Below are positions 1 through 9,969 of a DNA stretch of 64,000 bases, one piece after another. A program made the translations under genes and the position numbers. The DNA comes from Bipolaris cookei (taxonomy: Eukaryota > Ascomycota > Dothideomycetes > Pleosporales > Pleosporaceae), in assembly GCA_002286855.1 (NCBI GenBank), contig NRSV01000018.1, positions 1,619 through 65,618 of the forward strand, given 5' to 3'. Below the pieces are notes generated by a model, which did no database searches, was not told the DNA's origin, and saw nothing but the letters and a program-made list of their open reading frames with translations. Within the stretch, counting starts at the first letter, position 1, and each line of letters opens with the position of its first letter.

Positions 1-102
1 AGCGCGCTTTTCACTTCTAATAGATCCAGATTGGATATCTTGAATAGCTAAGGATATATCTGCTTCAGTATAGGCTTTGTACGCGTTACGTTGTTGAGAC
101 AT
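1..102 (-). CDS. Pogo/Fot1 transposase, N-terminal 34 codons only
   Basis: An open frame starts with ATG at 102-100 on the minus strand and runs off the window. It reads MSQQRNAYKAYTEADISLAI and continues open. This is the start of a helix-turn-helix (psq type) DNA-binding domain of a DDE_1 transposase. The degenerate element at 47901 has a matching start (SxQHQTQKTYTEAD), which supports the call. No stop is present in the visible part. Whether the remaining roughly 500 residues are intact is unknown. Confidence 0.65.
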   Translation of the reverse strand, partial: MSQQRNAYKAYTEADISLAIQDIQSGSIRSEKRA

Positions 103-139
103 CACGCGTTGTTGTTACGAAGGTAGGGTGGGGTAAGAA

Positions 140-183
140 AGCTGCCGGTTCGGTGGGGCTGCCGGTTCGGTGGTGAAACACGT
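140..183. repeat. Right terminal repeat with 17-bp doublet
   Basis: Terminal repeat of the truncated pogo element. Two copies of gctgccggttcggtgg are spaced by one base, followed by tgaaacacgt and the TA target. The outer ten bases resemble those of the element at 47837-49644, whose end is acgtgtttca when read inward. Confidence 0.65.
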
Positions 184-657
184 TAGCCTTTACTATGTGT
201 GTATAATAGCGTCGCTCTGCTATGTCACTACTTAGAGTCTTTTACTGTGTGTTGCACGTTGAGAAGATTAGCATCTAGCCCCAATAGCATCTTGTTAGCG
301 GGGCAAGCCATGACCAGCCTCGCGCTTGCTGTAATGCCCAAAGCTATGCAGGACCGCTACGCGGATCGCTACTTCGGCTACTAGTTAGTAGGCAGCCTCG
401 CACGCCTTCTATAATCATCTCGGATGTAGTTTATTAGCTGTGGCTAGAGACCTTGTGGCTGTGCACAGCCTCGTCTCTTAGGTAGATACTTAAATAATCC
501 AACCTCCGGCGTTAAACAGTGATCGAAGCAACTACTAACAGTACTGGGCGAAATAAGAACTATTTCTCTATGTTTACAATTATTAAACTTAGCTTAACTA
601 GTATGAGAGGCTGCTAGCGTTTCAAGTACCACTATGTGCTCTGGCACTATTCTAACA
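184..657. other. Gene-free stretch between two transposon remnants
   Basis: No gene is recognised. A short open frame at 199-384 has no family features. This is probably old transposon-derived or flanking sequence; I could not find terminal repeats for the decayed element to the right. Confidence 0.4.
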
Positions 658-2328
658 TCAATACATCCGCGCCACGGGCGCCTTCCATGGCCCTGCAACT
701 TCGCTCATCCTTGCAACTTGAGTGATTGGTTCTAGTTCGCCTAACTCCTGATGGGCAATCTCACGCTTACGACCACGCTTTACTTTACCTCTTTCCGCCA
801 CAGCTTCTTCTTTGGCAGCACGCTTTGCCCATGCCTCCTCCAGGTCCTTATAGCCTATCACCTTCGCCTTCCCCTTCTCTAGCACGACTGATCGAGTCTC
901 TCAGCGGATCTTGGCCTCTCCGTTAATCTTAGCTAATAGTCGATTGTGGTCCTGCAGGAGACTTTGTTAGGTGAACGAGATGTGAGCCGCGCTCGCTAGT
1001 TTCTGTACTCGTCTCTCTAAGTGCTGTTTGCTTAGTTCGTTAAACGTATATGTGCCCTGTTTAATTAGGTTATGAAGCGATACTAGACCTTCTATGTTCA
1101 CTGGCGTTACAAGTGTTACAGGTATTTCGTCCCTAGGGTTGGATCTTATAATCTCACTAGCTATGGAAACCGTGAGCTCCGCAAGTAGCTTTGGTATGTC
1201 TTGAAGTACTCTTTCTGGATTAAAAGGCAGCAAGCCACTTGCGGCCTAGGCGGCCTTAATGTTCCGCCTCGTGAAAGCTTTGGTCCTTGCGGGATCTTGT
1301 AGTGAGGTGAAGTGCTCCTTACTAACTGTGTCTATACCCCCTCTGTTTAGTCGCTTAACCTGGTCGCGATAGGCTGTCTTTAGGGGCGCGAATACACTAA
1401 CATCGCAGGACTGTAGCTTATGAGAGGTGTGAGAGGGGAGACGGCATAGTATGATGTTGTTACTAAGGCAAAAATTCAAGGACTTCTAGCGTCTCGTGAG
1501 TGTTGAAGCCGTCGTAGATTAGTGCCCGCGGTTTACCGTCAGCCATGTCTCTAGTTTGGGGATCAAAAACACGTATAAGCTACTCTAAGCTAATCTTAGA
1601 GTTATCGTAACCGCTCTTAGAGAATGCGTAGTGCCATCTAGGTGTGGGATACGCAGTTCAGTTACTTCGGTGCGTCGAGGTTGGCTAGATAATAAAAGGC
1701 AACAGCGCTCTACCGTTAGCGCTTATGCACTTGACAGCAGTTACCATTGTCCGCTTCGTGCCAGCTCCTCTGTAGTTGCGTCTATCATCCTTGCCTACTA
1801 GGGCTTTGACAGAGCTAAGCTTGCTTAGTATGACGCCCGTCTCGTCCATGTTGTACACATTCCCCGTTAGTACCGCCGCATCCTGCTACACATTGCTAAT
1901 CACCTGAAACCATTCTACAATCTTATCGTATATATTTTTCTCATGGCGCTTCTAGTCTATTGACTTGGCCCGCCTCGCTTTGAGTTCAGGGTGGGATTTC
2001 TCGAAGGCGCGAGCCTAGTTCTTGCCCGGAGTCTTGATCGGCTTGATCGTCGCGGACCGCCGGCGTGCGATGCTAGAGGCTAGCGTAGGTATGTACTTGA
2101 TTCAAACAGCTTGCCCAAAACTAAACATTAGTAACAAGAACAAAACAAGCGCTTTCTCTTTCTTGACAGTAAGGTATTGCTGGTGCTGAGCTTTTTTTTC
2201 AACGTTCCTCCGTGCTTACGACGATGGAGGGTAGAGCGAGGGACATTGCTCTTCTCCGCAATAGTACGATATGTCTCATGTTGGTTGGAAGAAAAGGCTT
2301 CAGCTAGTGTTTGACTAGCCTGATCCAT
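658..2328 (-). pseudogene. Decayed pogo-type DDE transposase
   Basis: Read on the minus strand, the stretch carries transposase pieces in the correct order. First, from the ATG at 2328, is a psq-type HTH segment (TIAEKSNVPRSTLHRRKHGG). Then comes the first catalytic region around 1830 (NVYNMDETGVILSK), the second (ALIYDGFNTHETLEVL, about 1490-1530), and the third Asp in LPSHTSHKLQSCDVSVFAPL (about 1385-1445). A basic C-terminal tail (KRGRKREIAHQELGELEPI) ends at 658. Several stops and frame changes interrupt it, so it is dead. The long tail separates it from the zinc-knuckle pogo elements elsewhere in the window. No terminal inverted repeats were identified, so element borders are unknown. 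Confidence 0.75.
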
Positions 2329-2826
2329 GGCCGCGAGTATGTTGCTATACCAGCAAAGGGGTAGCAACGAGCAGCCTCGACGTAACCAAAGCGCGTGCTG
2401 TCGCTCTGATGACATGCGGCAGAGGATGAGCGGAGTTTGTTCTAAAAATAGCAAGCGCACGATGTAGCTTCAAATGGCGCTTCAATACTGTATCTAACCT
2501 GACAAGTTACAGAATTGCTCAAATGATCGCACCACGGTACAGGCTATTAGATATAATGATGTTCGTGTAGTATTCCGCTTATCTCTCAAGTGCATAGTAA
2601 GAGTGGGCAAGCGGGCTCTGGCGAAACGTGGTTCCAAAGCCTTTGCGACCCTACGCCGCCCGCAATGTAGCAGTGCTTAGCTCTGCCCACTCTCTCAGCC
2701 TTGTGTAGATAAAAATGGATTACAGCACTGCTCTCAGCCCGACAGCGGCCTCGCTGCTCCGTCAGCCTACAACCACACAAGGAACGATCGAACAGTTTAC
2801 TTCGTCTCTGTTGCAGACCTCACGTT
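2329..2826. other. Upstream region of the NLR gene
   Basis: Roughly 500 bp between the start of the decayed transposase, read on the minus strand, and the ATG of the STAND gene. It should hold the promoter and 5' leader of that gene. No convincing core promoter motif or additional gene was seen. Confidence 0.4.
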
Positions 2827-5800
2827 ATGGACGGCGGACTTTCGGGCGCAGCAAGCGTCATCGCAGTAATCGACATATCCGCCAAGATTGCGTCGCTATG
2901 CGTCCAGTACTCTATGACCGTAAAGGACGCGAAGGGCGATATCGAGCGTGTGCAGAGAAAGGTTAGCGATATCAACCACGTGCTGAAGAAGACTAAGCAG
3001 CTTCTCGACAGCCAGGACAAGACGCGGTTCTCTGCCACTCAAGGCCTGTTGGACTCGCTCGAACAATACCTAAACGAGCTGAAAAATCTAGACGTGAAGC
3101 TAGAACCAGGAAAGACTCGCAAGACTATGAGCCGGTTTGGTTTGCGTGCGCTTAAATGGCCGTTCACGAGCAAGCAGGTTGACAAGATTGTTTCGAGCTT
3201 AGAAGGATACGAACAGACCTTTGGCTTGGCGCTACAGGTTGATCAGACGTAAGCTTCTATACATAGATCTGTCGTGTGCAGAGACAGCTTCTTACTCACT
3301 ATATAGGGCTGTTATGTCTAGCATAGACCAGAAACTAGACCTAGCCAAACTACCCATCGCCCAAGGAGCGTCCTACGACTCACATGCGGAGGAACACAAC
3401 GCGCGATGCCTACCAAACACCCGCACCGCACTGCTGCACGACATCGCAAAATGGGCACAAGACAAAGATGGCAAGCCTATATTCTGGCTTAGCGGCATGG
3501 CTGGTACAGGAAAGTCTACGATTGCGCGGACTATTGCTGAGTTATTTGCTAGCTACGGCCAGCTAGGAGCAAGCTTCTTCTTCAAGAGAGGTGAAGGCGA
3601 GCGCGGCAACGCCTCACGGTTCTTTGCTACCATCGCCACGGACCTAGTCGCCTGCGAGCCAGGGATGCTGCCCGGTATTAGGAAGACTCTCGACGAGGAC
3701 TCAGCTATCTCACATAAAGCTCTGAAAGACCAGTTTGAGAAGCTTATCCTACAGCCACTTCTAGGGGTAAAGCAGACTCGTTCGCAGGCCTTGGCGCGAG
3801 TTGTCGTGATCGACGCGCTAGACGAATGTGAACGAGAAGCAGATGTTCGGGCGATCCTTCAGCTGCTCGCTCGGACGAAAGACATTCGCCCAATGCCGTT
3901 ACGGATTGTGGTCACTAGTCGGCCAGAGCTCCACATCCGCTTAGGCTTCAAGGAGATGCCGAACGGCACGTACCAAGACCTAGTCCTCCACGAAGTACCA
4001 AAGAGCACGATCGAGCATGACATCCGTCTGTTCCTAGAGCATGAGCTTGGTATGATACAAAAAGAACGCATGCTAGCCTCAGGCTGGCCAGCGCAACAAC
4101 AGATCCTCGCGCTAGTTGAGCTGGCCGTGCCGCTATTCATCTACGCTGCCACCGTATGTCGGTATGTTGGCAGTAAAGGAAGCAATCCTACAGTTTTTCT
4201 AAATAATGTCCTGCAGTATCAGAAGGCAACCTTTTCGCAGCTAGATCGGACCTACCTCCCTGTGCTCGATCAGCTGCTTAGTGAACAGGAGGAAGACGAG
4301 AAGGAGACGTGGCTTCAGGCTTTCCGAGAAGTTGTCGGTAGTATTGTTGTTCTCGAAAGTCCGCTCTCTGCCATCTCGCTTGAGTGCCTACTGCAAGTTC
4401 CACAAGAGGAGATCCAATGTCGACTTGACCCTCTACACTCTGTCCTTAGTGTTCCCGATAATAAAGGCGCGCCTATTCGTCTTCTACACTTGTCCTTCCG
4501 CGAGTTCCTCATCGACCCCCGAAAGCAAGGAAAGAGCCCATTCTGGGTAGATGAAAGAGAGCCACATCAGAAGCTTGCATCTCGTTGCCTTGAGCTCATG
4601 TCTGGATCTGGCGGTCTTCGTCAAGACATGTGCGGCCTCCCAGGCCCTGGAGTGCTAAGGAGCGAGGTAGATGAGCAGATAGTTGCTATTAGGCTGCCAC
4701 CTCATCTACAATATGCGTGTCGCTACTGGGTTCATCATCTCAAGCAGAGTAGGCAAGGCATCGTTGACGGAGACGCGACGCACCTCTTTCTACAGAAGCA
4801 CCTTCTTCATTGGCTTGAAGCTATGAGCCTTATAAGAGAATCGAGCAGATGTGTTCACTTGCTCAACAGCCTTCAGGCGCTTGCTAGCGTAAGATCTTTA
4901 CAAAACATCTTTCTCTTACCCTACTAACATACAACACAGCCATATGCAAAGCTAGTTTTGAGCTTTCTTCATGACGCTAAGCGGTCCGTGCTGCGGTTCC
5001 AATCTGTGCTTATAGATGCGCCGTTGCAGATCTATTGCTCGGCATTAGTATTCGCACCAGAGAAGAGCGTCATACGACAAATATTTGTAGACCAAGTGCT
5101 AGAGAGTGTCAAGATGCTATCTAAGAAAGAAGCAGACTGGGATGCGTGTCGTAGCACGCTCGAGGGCCATTATAATTCTGTCTGGGCGGTAGCCTTCTCG
5201 CCAGATGGGCAGCTAGTCGCGTCGGCATCTTTCGACAAAACAGTACGGCTATGGGAGGTGGCGACAGGGACTTGTCGCAGCACGCTCGAGAGCCATTCTG
5301 ACTATGTCAAGGCGGTGGCTTTCTCACCAGATGGGCAGCTAGTCGCGTCAGCATCTGAGGACAAGACAGTACGGCTATGGGAGGTGGCGATAGGGATGTG
5401 TCGCAGCACGCTCGAGGGCCATTCTAACTATGTTAGCGCAGTGGCCTTCTCACCAGATGGGCAGCTAGTCGCGTCAGCATCTGGCGACAAGACAGTACGG
5501 CTGTGGGAGGCTGCGACAGGGACGTGTCGGAGCATACTCGAGGGCTATTCTTCGTATTTCAGCGCAGTGGCCTTTTCGCCAGACGGGCAGCTAGTCGCGT
5601 TGGCATCTAGCGACAAAACGGTATGGTTATGGGAGGCGGCGACAGGGTGGTGTCGCAGCACGCTCGAGGGCCATTCTAATTATGTCAGCGCAGTGGCCTT
5701 CTCACCAGACGGGCAGCTGGTTGCGTCAGCATCTTTCGACAAAACAGTACGGCTATGGGAGGTGGCGACAGGGACGTGTCGCAGTATACTCGAGGGCCAT

Positions 5801-6709
5801 TCTTCGTATATCAGGGCGGTGGCCTTTTCACCAGACGGGCAGCTAGTCACGTCGGCATCTAAGGATAAGACAGTACGGCTGTGGGAGGCTGCGACAGGGA
5901 CGTGTCGCAGCACGCTCGAAGGCCATTCTTCGAATGTCAGCGCAGTGGCCTTTTCACCAGACGGGCAGCTAGTTGCGTCGGCATCTTTCGACAAAACAGT
6001 ACGGCTATGGGAGGTGGCGACAGGGACTTGTCGCAGCACGCTCGAGGGCCATTCTGACTATGTCAAGGCAGTAGCCTTCTCACCAGATGGGCAGCTAGTC
6101 GCGTCAGCATCTGGCGACAAGACAGTACGGCTGTGGGAGGCGGCGACAGGGACGTGTCGTAGCATGCTCGAGAGCCATTCTAACTATGTTAGCGCAGTGG
6201 CCTTCTCACCGGATGGGCAGCTAGTCGCGTCGGCATCTTTAGACAAGACAGTACGGCTGTGGGAGGTGGCGACAGGGACGTGTCGCAGTATACTCGAGGG
6301 CCATTCTTCGTATATCAGGGCGGTGACCTTCTCGCCAGACGGGCAGCTAGTCGCGTCGGCATCTGGCGATAAGACAGTACGGCTGTGGGAGACGGCGACA
6401 GGGACGTGTCGCAGCACGTTAGAAAGCCCTTCAAGGCATATCTCGTATATCAATTTCTCATCAGATAGCCGGGTACTTCATACGTACCAAGGCGATATTG
6501 CTTTGCCTCAGGCCCTAGTTGGCACGTCGTTCGTGAGGCCGACGCCGCACTCCTCGCACATTCTAGTACAGAGCCAGTGGGTACTGCACAACCAACAACG
6601 CTTCCTGTGGCTTCCGCCAGAGTATCGGTCAGACTCGACCGCAGTACACGAGGAAGTAGCTTGTCTAGGGCTCAGATCTGGCCGTGTAGTTTTGCTTAGG
6701 ATTCTCTAG
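2827..6709 (+). CDS. STAND/NLR protein: Fungal_N - NACHT - WD40 repeats
   Basis: Intact three-exon gene: exons 2827-3248, 3307-4888 and 4940-6709, introns of 58 and 51 bp (the second with a CTAAC branch point). It encodes 1257 residues. The N-terminal ~140 residues match the fungal STAND N-terminal domain (PigL_N/Fungal_N type) that starts MDGGLSGAASVIAVIDISAK. A NACHT NTPase follows: Walker A GMAGTGKST at 204-212, Walker B VVVIDALDECE near 306, and the TSRPE motif. Ten WD40 repeats of exactly 42 residues (738-1157) and a degenerate eleventh form the sensor. Family knowledge: NWD proteins of this type (HET-E, HET-D, HET-R of Podospora) act in non-self recognition and regulated cell death. Here the N-terminal effector is not a HET domain. 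The repeats are almost identical in DNA, and differences fall at a few positions. The gene is bracketed by transposons. Function in incompatibility is inferred. Confidence 0.9.
5147..6406 (+). repeat. Ten 126-bp near-identical tandem repeats (WD40)
   Basis: Ten in-frame units of 126 bp with constant length, beginning at TGT (Cys) 5147 and ending at 6406; an eleventh diverged unit follows. The strand B/C core (AVAFSPDGQLVASAS..DKTV) is nearly invariant. Variable sites cluster in three places: after the EGH/ESH dipeptide (YNSVW, SDYVK, SNYVS, SSYFS, SSYIR, SSNVS), the residue before DKT (F, E, G, S, K, L), and the residue after WE (V, A, T). This is the pattern expected of unequal exchange between repeats plus selection on the propeller surface. 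Confidence 0.9.
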
Positions 6710-6898
6710 TGCTATAGTTTTACAGATTCGCTCTAATGCGAGTATAGTGCAGGTGTTCCAGCGTGATATAAATAGTCGCTATGTAGTACAGGTATTGTAG
6801 TTAACAATTTCCCTCGAGAACGACCGCGTTGGAGCTTATACGTTCAGAACGTTCACTAGTGCTGCGCCACAGCTTTAACAGCCGCTAGCGATACATTA

Positions 6899-6954
6899 AC
6901 GTGCGGGATCAGTAAGCTGCGCGGATCAGTAAGCTGCGCACCCCACTAAACTTG
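6899..6954. repeat. Left 56-bp terminal inverted repeat
   Basis: Identical in inverted orientation to 8688-8743. The internal 17-bp doublet is at 6906-6922 and 6923-6939. These are probable transposase binding sites (inference from position and duplication). Confidence 0.9.
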
Positions 6955-7023
6955 TTAGGACTTTCCAAGCAATTATTCTACAACAATGCAATAATATAAG
7001 ATAAAATTGAAAGGCATAATTTA

Positions 7024-8661
7024 TTATCTAGTTCTACACGAAGTGCGAGTGTGTCCTTGAATATGGCACTTCGTACACGTTGGCGGCGCGCGCTGACGTC
7101 GCTGACTGCCCTCAGCCTGCTCACCCTCTACGACCACCCTTTCTGCCTCTGCAGCAAGCTGCCGAGCCTGCTGCACCTGGAGTACCCCACCAGAAGCGAT
7201 ATATTGACGCGGCTGACTCTGCTTTTGTTGTTGACGCAGATTTTCTTCACGTAGCTTCTTATTCTCCTCTGCAAGTATTATTGCTGATTGCATCGCAAGC
7301 TGAGCGCTTTTAGCAAGCTGGCGTATCGCAACGCTTGTTGGACTCTCTGGCTGGTGGCGCAGTCGCTCTTGGAGATAGCGTACCTGCTGCTGAAGCTGTT
7401 CTACTGTATGTGGTGTTTCTAGCTGCGCTGCTGGCTGCGTTGTAGTGTTGTTGTCGGTAGTTGTATGTGGTGGAGACGGCGTCCGGACGACAGTCAATGA
7501 CGACAAAACACGATCTGGACAAAGAGGGACAAGGCCTGTCGCCCGGAAACCTGCCTGGATATTCTGCTGCGTAAATACTGTCGGCCGGATCCGCGTATAG
7601 GCTGCGAGGAAATCTGTTTTGTCAATGTGGTAGACCCCATGGTGGGCGAGCGCCTCAATCTCACGCCCGTATGCGCGCTTAAGAGGGGAGTAGCAGCTCA
7701 CATCTAGAGGCTGGAGGAGATGCGACGTATGAGACGGTAAACAGAGAGTGATAATCTTATTCTCTGTACAGAACTGGTCGAACTCTGGCGTAATATGACT
7801 ACTGTGGCCGTCTACAATAAGAAGACGGTAGACTCCAGCCGTACGAGCAGCTGTATACTGGTTGAAATGCTTCACCCAATCTACGCCAAGCTCGTCCGTT
7901 GTCCAACCATTCTCTGAGACGCCGACAGTCCAGTCTAGTGGGAGGTCGCGATACCAGGTGCTCTGGTGGACTTTACCAGATAGGATTATTAATGGTGGCA
8001 GAGACCAGCCAGACGCGTTAATACACTCAATCGCTGTTACCCACTCGCGATTACCTGGCTGTACGACAACTGCCCGACCAACTCTATCAGAGCTAGTCAC
8101 GACTTTTGACGTTGCAGCAACACCCATAGCGAATCCAGTCTCGTCAAAGTTGTAGATATCTTGATCAAGAACACCGTACGTCTGGCGCGTCTCCTCTACG
8201 AGCTTAAACCACGCTGCAATTGCAGTAGGATCCTCAGAGCTAGCACGCTGACTATTAAGCCTTCTACTCCACTTTATTTGAAGCTCAGGCTGGCTCTGGA
8301 CGAAACGCGAAACCCACTTCTTGCCAATAGGTTGTGGAGGTGGATCTTGGCCACGCGCGGCGAGTAGAGCGTCTGCCATTCGTCGCACGTCGATGATATG
8401 GGGTGGAAAGCCTCGTCGATCTAGCTCTAAGATTCACTGAATGAGAGACTGCTCTTCAATTGGCGATAGCTTGCGATTAACAGAGGCTGTCTCTGATCGT
8501 GGCTGGACGCCGCGGAGACGCGTTCGAAGAGTCGATTCTGGCACATCGTACGCTTTTGCAAGAGCGCGGATAGATTGTTTTAGGTTATTACCGTAAGACG
8601 CTATAGCAAGGCTTATTCTGTCTTCACGAGAAGTTTGTACAGAACGTTGTTGTCGCGGCAT
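7024..8661 (-). pseudogene. Pogo/Fot1 transposase with one nonsense codon
   Basis: One reading frame of 546 codons from ATG 8661 to the stop at 7024, broken only by a TGA at 8434-8436. The stop falls in the conserved motif where the family has Trp (SLIQ-W-ILELDRRGFPP), so TGG to TGA is the likely change. Domains in order: psq-type HTH (SIRALAKAYDVPESTLRTRL), CENP-B-like HTH (WVSRFVQSQPELQ), and a DDE_1 core with Asp in NFDETGF, VDGHSSH and QPLDVSCYSPLK. The last two Asp residues are 35 residues apart (DD35D). A coiled-coil/Gln-rich segment follows, then a C-terminal zinc knuckle CTKCHIQGHTRTSC (CX2CX4HX4C). With a single defect, it could be mobilised in trans or the stop may be polymorphic (inference). 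Confidence 0.88.
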
Positions 8662-8687
8662 TGTGGTGGTTGTGTGGAGAGTCGCGT

Positions 8688-8743
8688 CAAGTTTAGTGGG
8701 GTGCGCAGCTTACTGATCCGCGCAGCTTACTGATCCCGCACGT
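8688..8743. repeat. Right 56-bp terminal inverted repeat
   Basis: Exact inverted copy of 6899-6954, with the same doublet. The transposase start codon is 82 nt inside this end. Confidence 0.9.
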
Positions 8744-9969
8744 TACGCGACGGTGATTATATAATATGTGCAGAGCCGCTTAGTGCGAACCGAGGTACTG
8801 ATCACGACTGTGGTCTTGCATGAACATGGGCGTTGCAGGCGCAACAAAACTGAACGTAGCTTACTGCGCTATTGCAAGGTCTTTCAGACATAACTGATCT
8901 TATAGAATTTCTCAAACGCTCCAAGCTTCTATGTAGCGCTGTAGTAAAGTAATGCTGCTATACGTAGAAAAATAGTCTGCTGTAACTTACGCAAGAAGAG
9001 CGGTAACAGCAATGTGATTTTTAGTTAGATGTGTTAAAATATGTTAATAGATACCTCTAGTATGAGTATCATAATTTTCTCTAGATTTTCAGCGTGCGCG
9101 CAGAATGCAGAATTCTGAAAGTCGAAGTACCCCTCATTTGTCCCAGCACTGCAGGTGTCCCAGTACTCAGGGAGGGACGTTAACTACGAAAACTTCCCAT
9201 TTTGTTCTATTGTACCTGTTGAAACAAGGTTCCCCTAGTAGTATGACTACTATAGGTAACTAAGTGAGAGTGACAAGGTGGGTGGTTCTAACGTCTACTA
9301 TTCAGCATATCCACTGTGTTACGATCTATCTACTATGCGTACGCGACAAAGTGTATTGTGTGCACACGCGCAGCACTGGCCACCGTGTGACACCATCCTC
9401 TCGCCCAGGCTCTAACATTTTCTTCTACAAATCTGGACTGGACTCGCATATTCTCGGCAGTACTAACATTTTGCAAGGAATACTTGGTTTTCCAAACAGC
9501 CCACAAGCCGCCATGTGCATTTTAGCCGGCAATACGTCAGCTACCCCAGCCGCCCCCAGCTCTTTTTACCCCACAGGCTGTCATGATACTTGCAGAAAAC
9601 GCCCCATTTCCCATGCTCTTATTCCTCGTCTTGGAACTTACGAAGACGATTCCATGTCTCCATTGCACTAACGCCTAATAGCAAGCCTTCCGTGCCCCGA
9701 CATACGTTTGCTGCCACCGATACGTTTACCCGCGCCTCGGCACATCCGGTGGTTCGTCTCTACTATCATGGACATGTAAATTCCACCATTAGGAAGGCTT
9801 CTGCTTCCCCACATCTCACCGTGTTTCCCATCACAACATACCTAGCGTATTGCTCCTATCCCATGGCGACCGGGGTGATGGCATTTGCTTGGTACTCATA
9901 AATCTCCAAAATGCCCGACACAATGGGCACAGCGCTAATTGGTCTCAACGTCTTCAGTCCCTAAACGCC
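8744..9969. other. Intergenic, upstream of the beta-galactosidase gene
   Basis: About 1.2 kb from the transposon edge to the ATG of the GH35 gene. It should hold that gene's promoter. Open frames here (for example 9264-9671) have no recognisable domain and are treated as chance. No RNA gene was seen. Confidence 0.4.

Larger units (their letters stand above)
1..183 (-). mobile_element. Terminal part of a Fot1/pogo element, cut by window start
   Basis: This is the 5' end, in transposase orientation, of a pogo/Fot1 element that continues to the left of the window. The outer end is position 183, followed by the expected TA target dinucleotide at 184-185. Inside the end lies a 17-bp-period tandem doublet (140-156 and 157-173, core gctgccggttcggtgg). 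The transposase start codon lies 81 nt inside the end, the same distance as in the element at 6899-8743. The other terminal repeat is outside the window, so intactness cannot be judged. Confidence 0.75.
6899..8743 (-). mobile_element. Complete Fot1/pogo element, 1845 bp, perfect TIRs
   Basis: The element is bounded by TA dinucleotides (6897-6898 and 8744-8745) and by 56-bp terminal inverted repeats (6899-6954 and 8688-8743) with no mismatch. Each repeat contains a 17-bp tandem doublet (core ggatcagtaagctgcgc). The transposase is on the minus strand and complete except for one in-frame stop. Perfect repeats suggest recent insertion. It lies 190 bp downstream of the STAND gene stop codon, so it probably sits in or next to that gene's 3' untranslated region. 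Confidence 0.92.

Noticed and set aside
5147..6406. CRISPR-like periodic repeats
   Set aside because: The period is 126 bp, in frame, with no spacers; these are protein repeats in a eukaryotic gene.
5680..6453. Long minus-strand open frames opposite the WD40 array
   Set aside because: They repeat with the 126-bp period and are mirror images of the WD40 coding repeats; the plus-strand protein explains them.
9264..9901. Overlapping plus-strand frames upstream of lacA
   Set aside because: No domain, starts unclear, low-quality composition; lacA starts at 9970 with a proper signal peptide.
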